From: an uncultured Trueperaceae bacterium
Lineage (GTDB): Bacteria > Deinococcota > Deinococci > Deinococcales > Trueperaceae
Assembly (NCBI GenBank): GCA_937907415.1
Contig: CALCHY010000296.1
Span: forward strand, 1 to 31,206
Reading direction: 5' to 3'
Length of the DNA stretch: 31,206 bases
Below, piece by piece: positions 1-7,885 of this stretch. Under the pieces are notes generated by a model. The model was not told where the DNA came from and did no database searches. It saw only the letters and a list, made by a program, of their open reading frames with translations. Numbering within the stretch: position 1 is the stretch's first letter; each line of letters starts with the position of its first letter. The translations under genes and the position numbers were made by a program.

Positions 1-197
1 GGTCGGTGCGGCGCAGCAACATGGCGTTGAGCGCAATGGGTCGCCTTGGAGAGCTTCAGCGCGGCCAGCGCGGCCAGCGCGTCCTGGGGGGTCGTTCTCG
101 ATCAACACCAGGTCGGCTGACTCGATCGCCACGCTGGTTCCCGCGCCGATGGCGATGCCAAGTTCAGCCTCCAGCAGCGCGGGAGCGCGTTGTCGAG
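1..197 (-). pseudogene. Remnant of a second copper-type P1B ATPase (C-terminal fragment, frameshifted and internally deleted)
   Basis: Read on the minus strand, about 191 down to 92 gives APALLEAELGIAIG followed by AGTSVAIESADLVLIENDP. This is the hinge segment that follows GDGxND in heavy-metal P-type ATPases; the intact ATPase at 1846-4356 has the matching GINDAPAL and [10 protein letters not shown]. The GxND residues just upstream are destroyed. A frame change near 90 leads into ALAALKLSKAT. The sequence then jumps near 45 to ALNAMLLRR, which resembles the extreme C-terminus of such pumps, so the last membrane helices have been deleted. A 9-base direct duplication (cggccagcg) lies at the frame change. 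The fragment runs off the left edge of the window, so the true end is unseen. It is dead as a pump. It differs enough from the intact copy (ENDP versus MSGD) to be a different paralogue rather than a recent duplicate. Confidence 0.75.
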
Positions 198-209
198 CAG
201 GCACCTCGC

Positions 210-1280
210 TCAGGCTGGGGCAAGAGTGCGTGGCGTCAGGCTCAGGAAGTCCTTGGTGAGGCCGAGGCTCTGGTCGGTGAGGCGCATCGACTCCGCGCCG
301 CCCTTCACGCTGGCGGTGAGTGCGCGCAGGGCGTCGATGGTCTCCGGCACCACGATCGCCTGGTTGTCGACCTGGTAGCTGTAGTACAGCTCGTTGCCGT
401 CGACGGTGAGGACGTCCTCCCACAGGGCGACCTCCCACATGTCACCCCTGGGGCGGTGGAGGTCGCGCATCAGCTCGATGGTGCTGTTGAGCGCCACGAT
501 CCCGTCGTCCATGCGCATGAAGGCGACCCTGGGCGCGGCCCTGAAGGCGTCGAGGACCTCGTCCTTGCTCGCCTCGCGGGTCAGCTCGACGATCCAGAAG
601 TGGCCGTGGCCCTGGGTGTGTGACGCCTTGGCGGCGATCGTCACCACGTCCAGCTCCGGCATGACGGTGCGCGCATCGGGTCCCTGGTGGCTGGGGATGT
701 CGCGCTCGGGGACGACGGTGTTCATGATGCCGGAGTGGTCTGACTCCCAGGGATCCGTCGCGCGGCGCACCAGCACGCCCCTGGCTTTCTTGAGCAGCCC
801 GGCAGCGTGCAGGGCGCCCAGGGTGCGCACCGTGGCGGTCGTGTTACAGGAGACGACCCGCGTGGCGTCGCGGCCCAAGGCCGACTCGTAGTTCGCTTGC
901 GCCACGAACGAGTGGCCCGTCACGTCGTGCTTCTCACCGCCCTGGAGCGCGGCCTTCACGCCCGCCCGCCGGTAGATTTCGAGGTTCTTGGCGCCGATGC
1001 CCTTGGGGGTGCAGTCGGCGACGACGTCGACTTGCTCAAGGAGCGCGCCGAGCTCGCCGGCCACCGGGATGCCGGCGGCCTCCATCGCCTTGGCGCCGTC
1101 GCTCGTCGACGCGTAGACGGCGATGCCTTGGGCCGCGGCCGTCTGGATGCGGTAATCCGAGACGACGTCGCTCACCCCCACCAGCTCCATGTCCGGCTGC
1201 AGGCGCACGGCGTCGGCGACGCGCTTGCCGATCACGCCGTAACCGTTGACCGCTACTCGTGTTCTTCCTTTGGTTGCCAT
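210..1280 (-). CDS. gap2: Archaeal-type (type II) glyceraldehyde-3-phosphate dehydrogenase
   Basis: Cytosolic NAD(P)-dependent phosphorylating GAPDH, interconverting glyceraldehyde-3-phosphate and 1,3-bisphosphoglycerate. The 356-residue product has the archaeal-type N-terminal Rossmann start VNGYGVIGKRVADAV (residues 11-25), the catalytic cysteine in SCNTT (Cys145), and the family blocks RRATDPWESDHSGIMNTVVP and HQGPDART. These belong to the archaeal class, not the usual bacterial GapA class. The family is usually about 335-345 residues, so the C-terminal tail after SLGLTKDF is slightly long, perhaps because the stop was redefined by the rearranged DNA of the adjoining ATPase remnant. The start is ATG with AAGGA upstream. 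It lies 37 bases downstream of the hypothetical gene at 1318-1725, so the two may be co-transcribed. A bacterial copy inside a metal-resistance block suggests horizontal transfer; its role beside a normal GapA is unknown. Confidence 0.9.
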   Translation of the reverse strand: MATKGRTRVAVNGYGVIGKRVADAVRLQPDMELVGVSDVVSDYRIQTAAAQGIAVYASTSDGAKAMEAAGIPVAGELGALLEQVDVVADCTPKGIGAKNLEIYRRAGVKAALQGGEKHDVTGHSFVAQANYESALGRDATRVVSCNTTATVRTLGALHAAGLLKKARGVLVRRATDPWESDHSGIMNTVVPERDIPSHQGPDARTVMPELDVVTIAAKASHTQGHGHFWIVELTREASKDEVLDAFRAAPRVAFMRMDDGIVALNSTIELMRDLHRPRGDMWEVALWEDVLTVDGNELYYSYQVDNQAIVVPETIDALRALTASVKGGAESMRLTDQSLGLTKDFLSLTPRTLAPA

Positions 1281-1317
1281 GGCTCGTCCTTTCCGGTCTT
1301 GCGCCCGTGTGCGCCGC

Positions 1318-1725
1318 TCAGGCGAGCGCTTGTGTGATCGCCTCGAGCAGCTCCTCCTTGCGTTCGTACGACGGGCGCATGAACACGAGCGTCAGCGTGG
1401 TCCAGTCCTGCACGGCGGCGATCTCCTGCCCGCCGTCCTCGAGCTTGAGGTGGGGGTAGGCGCCGTACTCGACGAACATGCCGAAGCGCTGCGCGGTCTG
1501 CTCGAGCCGCACGAGCTTCGCTTCGTCGAAGCGCACGACGTGGGGGAGCTGGAAGGCCGGCTTGCCGCAGCTACCGCCGAGCCCCAGCATGGGCAGGCCG
1601 GCCAGCTTGGGGAGGTCGTGCTTGCCCTGGCTCCGCTGCAGGAAGGCGTGGTGGTCTCGGAGCACGTCACGTGACCCCTTGAAGCTGCCTACGAGTTGAC
1701 CTAGCGTCTGTTGTTCGATGTCCAT
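1318..1725 (-). CDS. Hypothetical protein, 135 aa, paired with the archaeal-type GAPDH
   Basis: I do not recognise a family. The predicted product is soluble, with no signal peptide or membrane segment. It contains a glycine-rich stretch LPMLGLGGSCGKP with its only cysteine near residue 53, a charged central part, and a C-terminal helix ERKEELLEAITQALA. The start ATG is well supported by AAGGAGA about eight bases upstream. The gene lies between copA (120 bases upstream in transcription order) and gap2 (37 bases downstream), all on the minus strand, so it probably shares a transcript with gap2. The coding assignment rests on the ribosome binding site, the fit to the neighbouring gene spacing and the lack of any better frame. 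Confidence 0.7.
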   Translation of the reverse strand: MDIEQQTLGQLVGSFKGSRDVLRDHHAFLQRSQGKHDLPKLAGLPMLGLGGSCGKPAFQLPHVVRFDEAKLVRLEQTAQRFGMFVEYGAYPHLKLEDGGQEIAAVQDWTTLTLVFMRPSYERKEELLEAITQALA

Positions 1726-1845
1726 CGCGTCTCCTTTCTCAGTTCTGGCGCGAAGAGCCTGATTGAGGCTCCCACGCTGCCGGTGGCCCGGGCCTGAAGG
1801 GCCTCGCCGGCGGACGAGGTGGTCGAGCGCTTGCCCGTCATGGCC

Positions 1846-4356
1846 TCAGGCGGCGGCGGCCAATTGGGGTTCCAGCGCTCCCCCTGGCATGGCCGCGCCG
1901 CTGCTCAGCGGCGGCCTGAAGTTGCGCAGCCTGAGCGCGTTGGTGAGCACGAAGACGCTCGAGAGCCCCATGGCGGCGGCGGCCAGGATGGGGCTTAGGA
2001 GGATGCCCAAGGACGGGTAGAGCACGCCGGCGGCCACCGGTATCAGGAGCGTGTTGTAGAAGAAGGCCCAGAAGAGGTTCTGCCTGATGTTGGTGATGGC
2101 CTTGCGCGAGAGGGCGAGGGCGTTGGGGATGCCGCGCAGGTCGCCGGACATCAGCACGACGTCGGCGGACTCGATGGCGATGTCCGTCCCCGTCCCGATC
2201 GCCAGGCCGACATCGGCCTGCGCCAGCGCCGGAGCGTCGTTGATGCCGTCGCCCACGAACGCCACCTTGCCGCCCTGCGCCTGGAGCGACTTGACCGCCT
2301 CGACCTTGCCGTCGGGCAGGACCTCGGCCAAGACCTCGTCGATGCCCAGCTTGCGGGCGATGGCCTGGGCGGTGCGCCGGTTGTCTCCCGTGATCATCAC
2401 GACGCGCAAGCCGAGCGCGTGCAACGCCTCGATGGCCTGAGGGGTGGAGTCCTTGAGGGGGTCGGCGACGGCGATGATAGCGGCGAGAGCCCCATCGACG
2501 GCGGCGTAGAGGGGCGTCTTGCCCTCGTCGGCCAGCCGGCCGGACTCCGCGGCGAACGCCGCGACGTCGATGCCAAGCTGCCGCATGTACCGGTCCGCGC
2601 CCACCTGGACCAGGCGACCGTCGACCCTGCCTTCGACACCGAACCCCGGCACCGCCTGGAACCCTTCGGCGGTCGCCAGCTTGGCGCCTTGCATCTTGGC
2701 GGCGTCAACGATCGCCTGCGCGACGGGGTGCTCCGAGTCGCGCTCGACGCTGGCAGTCAGGGAGAGCACCTCCTGCCGGTCGAAGCCCGGCAGGGTGACG
2801 AGATCGGTGAGCTCCGGCTTGCCCTTGGTGAGGGTGCCGGTCTTGTCGAGGGCGATCTGCTTGGCCTCCTGGAGGGTCTGCAGCGCCGCGCCGTTGCGGA
2901 AGAGGATGCCCATCTCGGCAGCCTTGCCGGTGCCGACCATGATCGAGGTCGGAGTGGCGAGCCCCATGGCGCAGGGACAGGCGATGATCAGCACCGCGAC
3001 GGTGTTGACCAGCGCGAAGGTGAGCGCCGGGGCGGGACCGAAGATCATCCACACGCCGAAGGTGATCAACGCCAGGGCGATGACTATGGGCACGAAGACG
3101 CTGACGACCTTGTCGGCGAGGGCCTGGATCGGCACCTTGGAGCCCTGGGCGTCCTCGACCATCTTGATGATCTGCGCGAGGACGGTGTCCGCGCCTACCT
3201 TGGTGGCTTCGAAGGTGAAGGCGCCGGTCGTGTTCATGGTGCCGCCCACCACGTCGTCGCCCTCGCCCTTGCGCGCCGGGATGGGCTCGCCGGTGATCAT
3301 CGACTCGTCGACGAAGGAGGCGCCGGAGACGACTCGCCCGTCGACGGGGATCTTCTCGCCGGGGCGCACCATCACCGCGTCGCCGGGCAGGACCTGGTCG
3401 ATGGGCAGCATCAGCTCCTGCCCGCCGCGGACCACCCGCGCGGTTTTCGCCTGCAGCCCCAGCAGCTTTTTGATCGCCTCGCTGGTGCGGCCCTTGGCCA
3501 CCGCCTCGAGGTACTTGCCGAGGAGGATGAGCGTGATGATCGCCGCCGAGGCCTCGTAGTAGACGTGGACCGTGCCAGCGGGCAGCAGGCCAGGCAGGAA
3601 CGTGGCGACGACCGAGTAGCCGTATGCGGCGCTCGTGCCCAGCATCACCAGGCTGTTCATGTCCGGGCTGCCGTGGCGCAGGCTGGCCCAGCCGGGGCGG
3701 TAGAAGCGCCTGCCCGGGCCGAACTGCACCACGCTTGCGAGCACGAACGAGAGCAGGTTGATCGTCTGCGCCGACGCCCGCTCCATCAGGCGCATCTCTA
3801 GCGCGGGAACGAGCATGGGGATCATGACGAATAGGACCAGGGGCAGCGTGAAGGCCGCGGCGATGGCGACGTCGCGCCTGAGGGACCTGACCTCCGCCTC
3901 GCGCGCCTGCCGCTCGCGGTCCACCCGATCTACGCTCTCGACCTCTTCCCGAACCTCGTAGCCGGCCTTGCGCACTGCGCCCGCCAGCTCGGCCGGAGAC
4001 GCCAAGCCCGGGAGGAAGGTGATGTTGGCCCGCTCGGTGGCAAGGTTCACGCTGGCCACGACGACCCCATCCACCTTCCCTAGGGCCCGCTCGACCCGGG
4101 ACACGCAGCTGGCGCAGGTCATGCCGCCGACGGAGAGGCTCGCCTGCTCGGTGACCGCTGAGTAGCCGGCCTTCTCGACCGCCGCCAACAGCTCGGGGAC
4201 GGCCACCTGCTCGGCGTCGAAGAGCACTTTGGCCTTCTCGGTCGCCAGGTTCACGGTGGCCTCGCTGACGCCTGCCACCTTCTTCAGGGACCGCTCGACT
4301 CGGGCCACGCAACTGGCGCAGGTCATGCCTCGGACCCCTAGCGTTAGGTTTTCCAC
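1846..4356 (-). CDS. copA: Copper-exporting P1B-type ATPase
   Basis: Inner-membrane Cu(+) efflux pump, 836 residues, a normal length for CopA. Two N-terminal heavy-metal-associated domains carry GMTCASC (Cys13/Cys16 and Cys81/Cys84). Eight membrane helices follow. The membrane metal site is CPC at residues 460-462, with FYN in helix 7 and MGLSS in helix 8, the copper(I) pattern. Actuator TGE is at 355-357, phosphorylation motif DKTGT at 504-508, the nucleotide-domain SEHP at 541-544, and TGDN and GDGIND follow. The start is GTG with GGAGGA upstream. It lies 51 bases downstream of csoR and is the last gene of copZ-csoR-copA, so it should be derepressed by copper through CsoR. A long antisense open frame covers much of it but is a codon-bias shadow. 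Confidence 0.97.
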   Translation of the reverse strand: MENLTLGVRGMTCASCVARVERSLKKVAGVSEATVNLATEKAKVLFDAEQVAVPELLAAVEKAGYSAVTEQASLSVGGMTCASCVSRVERALGKVDGVVVASVNLATERANITFLPGLASPAELAGAVRKAGYEVREEVESVDRVDRERQAREAEVRSLRRDVAIAAAFTLPLVLFVMIPMLVPALEMRLMERASAQTINLLSFVLASVVQFGPGRRFYRPGWASLRHGSPDMNSLVMLGTSAAYGYSVVATFLPGLLPAGTVHVYYEASAAIITLILLGKYLEAVAKGRTSEAIKKLLGLQAKTARVVRGGQELMLPIDQVLPGDAVMVRPGEKIPVDGRVVSGASFVDESMITGEPIPARKGEGDDVVGGTMNTTGAFTFEATKVGADTVLAQIIKMVEDAQGSKVPIQALADKVVSVFVPIVIALALITFGVWMIFGPAPALTFALVNTVAVLIIACPCAMGLATPTSIMVGTGKAAEMGILFRNGAALQTLQEAKQIALDKTGTLTKGKPELTDLVTLPGFDRQEVLSLTASVERDSEHPVAQAIVDAAKMQGAKLATAEGFQAVPGFGVEGRVDGRLVQVGADRYMRQLGIDVAAFAAESGRLADEGKTPLYAAVDGALAAIIAVADPLKDSTPQAIEALHALGLRVVMITGDNRRTAQAIARKLGIDEVLAEVLPDGKVEAVKSLQAQGGKVAFVGDGINDAPALAQADVGLAIGTGTDIAIESADVVLMSGDLRGIPNALALSRKAITNIRQNLFWAFFYNTLLIPVAAGVLYPSLGILLSPILAAAAMGLSSVFVLTNALRLRNFRPPLSSGAAMPGGALEPQLAAAA

Positions 4357-4407
4357 GAATCCTCCAGTCGAAACTCTAGGGCTGCGGCGCCCGGTGACGT
4401 CGAAAGC

Positions 4408-4740
4408 TCAGCCGCGGTACTTCAGCGCTTCCATGAGCTCGTCGACGATGCGTTCCGTGTCACCCCGCTGGGCCGCGGTGGAGACGTGGTCGCGGATGTG
4501 CGACCTGAGCACGGCGCCGCTGACCTTCGCCAGCGCGCCTTGAACCGCACTGACCTGCTTGAGGACGTCGACGCAGTAGACGCTCGGGTCCTCCAGCATG
4601 CGCAGGATGCCCTCTAGGTGTCCCCTTGAGCTCTTCAGGCGGCGCACGACGTCGAGGCGCGTGGCTGGATCGAGGTGCAGGTGCTCCCCGGTGGGCATGG
4701 CCTCGTCAGCGGCGACGTCGCTCGTTGGCCCCGCGATCAT
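4408..4740 (-). CDS. csoR: CsoR-family copper-sensing repressor with a C-H-H metal site
   Basis: All-helical tetrameric repressor that releases its operator when it binds Cu(I). The ligand positions align exactly with the CsoR spacing: Cys56 (VYCVDVLKQV), then His81 and His85 (SHIRDHV), i.e. gaps of 25 and 4 residues. The third ligand is His where Mycobacterium and Bacillus CsoR have Cys. From family knowledge, the Thermus thermophilus CsoR has this same C-H-H set and accepts several metals. The ATG overlaps the copZ stop (ATGA), giving translational coupling; Met15 is an alternative start that would remove a short unconserved tail. It sits in the operon it should control, with its likely operator upstream of copZ. 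Confidence 0.93.
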   Translation of the reverse strand: MIAGPTSDVAADEAMPTGEHLHLDPATRLDVVRRLKSSRGHLEGILRMLEDPSVYCVDVLKQVSAVQGALAKVSGAVLRSHIRDHVSTAAQRGDTERIVDELMEALKYRG

Positions 4741-4937
4741 GTCGCCGGCCGCGCCCGGTAGCCTTCTTCCTCGACCGCGCGGATGAGCGCCCGGACGTCG
4801 GCGTCACCCTCGACCTCCGCCGTGCCTGCAGCCAGGTTCACGGCTGCTTGCGTCACGCCGGTCACGGACTCGAGCGCGTTCTTGACGGCCGCCTGGCAGT
4901 GGCCGCAGGTCATGCCTTCGACAGTGAGCTTGTTCAT
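4737..4937 (-). CDS. copZ: Copper chaperone, single HMA domain
   Basis: Cytosolic Cu(I) carrier of 66 residues, made of one ferredoxin-like heavy-metal-associated domain. The metal motif is GMTCGHC (Cys11 and Cys14). The His between the cysteines differs from the MTCASC of the pump domains and is common in free-standing chaperones. It presumably hands copper to CopA, two genes downstream, and possibly to CsoR. It is the first gene of the copper operon, with AGGAGGA directly upstream of the ATG, and ends in a 4-base overlap with csoR. The operator-like inverted repeat lies 22 bases upstream of its start. Confidence 0.95.
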   Translation of the reverse strand: MNKLTVEGMTCGHCQAAVKNALESVTGVTQAAVNLAAGTAEVEGDADVRALIRAVEEEGYRARPAT

Positions 4938-4959
4938 AAATCCTCCTAGCAGGAATTGA

Positions 4960-4978
4960 CCACCCCCCCGTGGGGTGG
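4960..4978 (-). promoter_or_regulatory. Probable CsoR operator
   Basis: Inverted repeat with arms CCACCCC (4960-4966) and GGGGTGG (4972-4978) around a 5-base centre. C-tract/G-tract dyads of this kind are typical of CsoR binding sites. It lies between the -10 box at 4990-4995 and the copZ start, so bound repressor would block the copZ-csoR-copA promoter just downstream of the transcription start. Confidence 0.75.
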
Positions 4979-4989
4979 GCGCATGGGCT

Positions 4990-4997
4990 AGTATAAC
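4990..4997. promoter_or_regulatory. Overlapping divergent -10 boxes for copZ (minus) and cytochrome c (plus)
   Basis: On the minus strand 4990-4995 reads TATACT, one mismatch from consensus; on the plus strand 4992-4997 reads TATAAC. The two overlap, so the copper operon and the cytochrome gene may share or compete for the same site. No clear -35 element was found on either side. Confidence 0.45.
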
Positions 4998-5029
4998 AAG
5001 GCCTTGGGCAGATGGGAGCGCATCGAAAC

Positions 5030-5479
5030 ATGAGGGCAGTCAAGTCGCAGCGTGGGCGCAGCCTGATGTGGTGGGTGTTCGGGCTCCTCGTCTTGGCTGG
5101 CGTAGTGGCGAATGTGATCGTGTGGTTCCGCCCGTTCGGCGGGCCGGCTAGCCGCGCCCGCCTCGAGTACCCGACCTACCCGGCGTCGGTCGTCTCGGCG
5201 GGGGAAGTGCTGTATCAGGCCAGCTGCAGTGGCTGCCACGGTGCGGCGGGCGAGGGCGATGCCGCGGCTGGCGTGCCTGCTCTCGATGCCTCCATGCACG
5301 CCTGGCATCACGCCGACAGCTTCTACTCGCGCCAGATCCGCGAGGGCGGCATATCGATGCCCGCGGTCGCTCCTCAATGGAGCGACGAGGAGGTGGCGAC
5401 CGCGCTGGCCTACGTCAAGGAGTGGTGGGAGCCGCGTCAGCGGGCTTTTCAGCATGAGGTCTCACTCAACAACCCCTAG
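5030..5479 (+). CDS. Membrane-anchored mono-haem cytochrome c
   Basis: Electron carrier tethered to the outer face of the cytoplasmic membrane. It has one N-terminal membrane helix (residues 12-33, rich in V, L, W), a linker, then a class I cytochrome c domain with haem motif CSGCH (66-70) and probable axial ligand Met110 in ISMPAVAP. The terminal helix DEEVATALAYVKEWW is typical of the fold. I prefer the ATG at 5030 because GGGAG lies upstream; an in-frame ATG at 5012 would add six residues and has no ribosome binding site. It diverges from the copper operon across the CsoR-type operator, so it may be copper-linked, for instance to a quinol or copper oxidation chain, but its partner is not in the window. 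Confidence 0.9.
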   Translation: MRAVKSQRGRSLMWWVFGLLVLAGVVANVIVWFRPFGGPASRARLEYPTYPASVVSAGEVLYQASCSGCHGAAGEGDAAAGVPALDASMHAWHHADSFYSRQIREGGISMPAVAPQWSDEEVATALAYVKEWWEPRQRAFQHEVSLNNP

Positions 5480-5485
5480 GTGTCG

Positions 5486-5516
5486 CCGGGGCCGCGCTCT
5501 TATGCCGCGGTCCCGG
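5486..5516 (+). terminator. Hairpin after the cytochrome c gene
   Basis: An 11-base-pair stem (5486-5496 with 5506-5516, one G-T pair) and a 9-base loop start seven bases after the cytochrome stop. There is no T-run, so this may be a weak or factor-assisted terminator, or a 3'-end stabiliser. The remaining bases to 5745 show no gene or clear signal. Confidence 0.5.
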
Positions 5517-5745
5517 AAGCACCGTCGCCGACAGCCGATGATCGGTAACGTCGCTCGACGATACCTGTGGGCTGTCAGTCGCGCCCCCGGGGTGATGCAC
5601 CGGAGATATCAGGGAGCTACCCGCTCCTAGCGCTGGGGCCCTCAACATGCGGGTTACCGGCGAAGAGAACTTGTAGCCATCTCGAAAACGGTCCTGCAAG
5701 CCTGCGCGCTCCCAACCGCTCGATGCGCGAGAAAGGCTACGCACT

Positions 5746-6225
5746 CTAGCCATCACCCACGGAAACAACGGCCGCGGCATCGGTCAGGTAAACGCAACCA
5801 GCGTCGCACTCCGGCTCAGGATGCAGCTGTGCCCACATCAACCGTTCCTCGAGTTCTTCTTCGAGCGCCCGAAGCTGCCGCAAGCGCTCCCGCACCGACG
5901 CAAGGTGCTCCTGCAAGCGCTCCCGCACGTGCCAGCATGGTTGCCCCCCTCCAGCCCGCACCACCAGGACCTCGCGGATCTCATCCAGCGTGAGTCCGAG
6001 CGCCTGCGCCTGCCGCAAGAACCCCACCCGCTCGACCATGGCGTGCGGGAACGCACGGTACCCACCCTCGGTACGCTGCGCTTCGAGCAGGCCCTCGTCC
6101 TCCCAATACCGCAGGGTCCGCACCGGCTCCCCGGTCGCGTCCGCCAGCTCTCCGATGCGCATCATGCCCTCATTCTGCCCGAGCGACCCGCTCGCCCGGG
6201 ACGTTTCTGGATTCGGTCGGCTCAC
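5746..6225 (-). CDS. MerR-family metal-responsive regulator
   Basis: Dimeric activator/repressor that untwists over-long promoter spacers when metal is bound. The winged helix-turn-helix starts MRIGELADATGEPVRTLRYWEDEGLL; a long dimerisation helix follows. Cysteines are Cys97 (QPCWHV), Cys140 and Cys144 (CDAGC). The Cys at the start of the dimer helix is the feature of sensors of divalent ions (MerR, ZntR), whereas CueR-like Cu(I)/Ag(I) sensors have Ser there. It overlaps the reductase stop by GTGA if GTG at 6225 is the start; the tandem ATGs near 6165 would give a shorter, more typical N-terminus. As the last gene of the mer-like operon it should act on, and be expressed from, the promoter at 7886-7917. 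Confidence 0.88.
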   Translation of the reverse strand: MSRPNPETSRASGSLGQNEGMMRIGELADATGEPVRTLRYWEDEGLLEAQRTEGGYRAFPHAMVERVGFLRQAQALGLTLDEIREVLVVRAGGGQPCWHVRERLQEHLASVRERLRQLRALEEELEERLMWAQLHPEPECDAGCVYLTDAAAVVSVGDG

Positions 6226-7568
6226 ATCATGTAGACGATGTCCGATGCAGCCGCCGGATGGACCAGGACGCTAGTCTTCACATCCCGCGCGGTGAGGCCG
6301 AAACGGATGGCGAGCGCGAACATGTCGATCACCTCGCCGGCGGTCATGCCCAGCAGGTGCGCGCCCAGGATACGGCCCGAGCCCTTCTCGATCAGCACCT
6401 TGTAGGCGGCGTGCGCCTCGCGTGTGCGCTTGGAGGTGAACCAGTCGCTGGTGTCGCGCGTGTTCACCTCGAAATCCAGGCCCTGCGCGCTCGCTTCCTC
6501 CTCCGTGAGGCCGGCGCGGGCGATGGCAGGCAGAGTGAAGGCCACACTGGGGGTGCCCGTGTAGTCCGGGGTCTTGCGGTTGCCATTCAGGAGGTTGCTG
6601 GTGGCGATGAGTCCCTCGTGCACCGCCACCGGCGTGAGAGGCCAGCCTGCGGTGTCGGCCGAATCGCCGGCGGCGTACACGCGGGGGTTGCTGGTGCTCT
6701 GCAGGTACTCGTTCACGCGCACGCCCCGCGCAGGATCGAACGCGATCCCGCCCGCGTCAAGGTCGAGCGCGTCGATCTCGGGCACGCGGCACGCACCATG
6801 CACCACCAGGTCCGCTTCAAGCTCTTCTCCGCTGCCGGCGCGCGCCACGAGGTGGTCGCCGCGGCGTTCGACCGCGGTGATCTCGGTCCCGATGCGCACC
6901 CGGATGCCGATCTCCTCGGAAGCCGTCACGAGCCGCTGCACCAGGTCCGGATCGAACGCCTTGAGAGGACGCTCACCCCGATGCGCGATGGTGACGCTGG
7001 CACCTGCGCGGGCGGCGATGTGGGCGAACTCGAACGACACGTACCCACCCCCGACGAACACGATGCGTTCCGGGAGGGAGTCGAGGTTCAGGAAGTCGGT
7101 GCTGGTGGCGAGGAGCTGCTCGCCGGGGATGCCGAGCTCGCGGGGCTTGGCGCCGGTTGCGATCAGGAAGCGTTCCGCCGTTAGCTCCTCCTCGCCTACC
7201 CGCAAGGTGGTGGGGTTCGTGAAGCGGACGGTGCCGTGCAGCGTGGCGACCCCGAGCCCGTCGAGTTCTTTCTCGAGGCGTTGCGGGATGGGCTCGGTGA
7301 AGGTGCGCTTGAACGCCATCAGCTCGGCCCAGTCGATGCGTGCCTTTCCGGTGATGCCTTGACCGCGCATGCGGTGGTGCCAGTCCACGAGGTCCGCGGC
7401 GCCCAAGAGCACCTTCTTGGGATCGCAACCGCGTAGGGCGCAAGTGCCGCCGTACGGGCGGGTATCGATGATGGCGACGCGCATGCCGACGGAGGCGATC
7501 TTGCGCGTAGCGGCGAGGCCGGCCATGCCCGCACCGATCACGATCGCATCGAAAGCCCGGGCGGTCAG
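6222..7568 (-). CDS. MerA-like FAD/NAD(P)H disulfide reductase lacking the C-terminal Cys pair
   Basis: Cytosolic flavoprotein of the glutathione reductase/lipoamide dehydrogenase/mercuric reductase superfamily, 448 residues. It has an N-terminal FAD fold (AIVIGAGMAGLAA), a redox-active disulfide GGTCALRGC, a second nucleotide fold (VFVGGGYVSFEFA), the FAD-binding YAAGDSAD block and a complete dimerisation domain. It lacks both the N-terminal HMA domain and the C-terminal Cys-Cys that hands Hg(II) to the active site in true MerA, so Hg(II) reduction is unproven. The first standard start (GTG at 7541) would cut into the FAD-binding strand; the only codon preserving FDAIVIGAG is CTG at 7566-7568, overlapping the upstream stop as CTGA with GAGG seven bases before it. 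It is flanked by a thioredoxin-like gene and a MerR gene. Confidence 0.85.
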   Translation of the reverse strand: MTARAFDAIVIGAGMAGLAATRKIASVGMRVAIIDTRPYGGTCALRGCDPKKVLLGAADLVDWHHRMRGQGITGKARIDWAELMAFKRTFTEPIPQRLEKELDGLGVATLHGTVRFTNPTTLRVGEEELTAERFLIATGAKPRELGIPGEQLLATSTDFLNLDSLPERIVFVGGGYVSFEFAHIAARAGASVTIAHRGERPLKAFDPDLVQRLVTASEEIGIRVRIGTEITAVERRGDHLVARAGSGEELEADLVVHGACRVPEIDALDLDAGGIAFDPARGVRVNEYLQSTSNPRVYAAGDSADTAGWPLTPVAVHEGLIATSNLLNGNRKTPDYTGTPSVAFTLPAIARAGLTEEEASAQGLDFEVNTRDTSDWFTSKRTREAHAAYKVLIEKGSGRILGAHLLGMTAGEVIDMFALAIRFGLTARDVKTSVLVHPAAASDIVYMM

Positions 7569-7879
7569 GCGGACGCCTCACTCGCAGCGCCCAGGCGTTC
7601 CTGGAGGAGGGCTTGGGAGGGCCAACCCCTGCCTTCGTTGCTCATGTAGCGGCGGCAGGCCAACACGGCGGGCCCGTCGTACCCTTCGAGGTCACGCCCG
7701 TCGATGCGCAGGGTGGGGGAACCCGCGAAACCGCTGCGCTCGTTCTCCGGCAGGTTGTTGACGTTGCGGAGTCGAACCGTAGCGTCAGTCCCGGCCTCAG
7801 CGAGGGCGTGGCCGAGCTCGGTCCAGGCGTGCTCCCAGGAAGGGCAATCGTCGAAGTACAGCAGCTCGATGGTGATCAT
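7565..7879 (-). CDS. Thioredoxin-fold protein of the mer/alkylmercury-associated type
   Basis: A 104-residue cytosolic protein with a thioredoxin-like fold: a first strand IELLYFDDCPSWE with Cys12 in a CPSW motif (the second redox cysteine is missing), a conserved GSPTLRIDG segment holding the expected cis-proline, and a second cysteine at Cys75 (LACRRY). Similar small proteins are common beside organomercury lyase or mercury genes in actinobacteria, from memory. It may deliver or sense thiol-bound metal for the reductase that follows. It is the first gene of the operon, and its ATG lies only six bases after the -10 box, implying a leaderless mRNA. It ends in a CTGA overlap with the reductase. 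Confidence 0.8.
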   Translation of the reverse strand: MITIELLYFDDCPSWEHAWTELGHALAEAGTDATVRLRNVNNLPENERSGFAGSPTLRIDGRDLEGYDGPAVLACRRYMSNEGRGWPSQALLQERLGAASEASA

Positions 7880-7885
7880 GAGCTA

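Noticed and set aside
60..82. Short tandem repeat (9-base unit, two copies) as a possible CRISPR or regulatory repeat
   Set aside because: Only two units, inside the decayed ATPase; better explained as a replication slippage in a pseudogene.
2419..3801. 460-codon open frame antisense to copA (plus another of 535 codons on the coding strand)
   Set aside because: Both are out-of-frame shadows of the GC-rich copA gene: Arg/Gly/His-rich translations with no family motifs, while copA has all catalytic motifs.
5517..5745. Short open frames between the cytochrome c and MerR genes
   Set aside because: No ribosome binding site, no domain similarity, atypical composition for a coding region; treated as non-coding.
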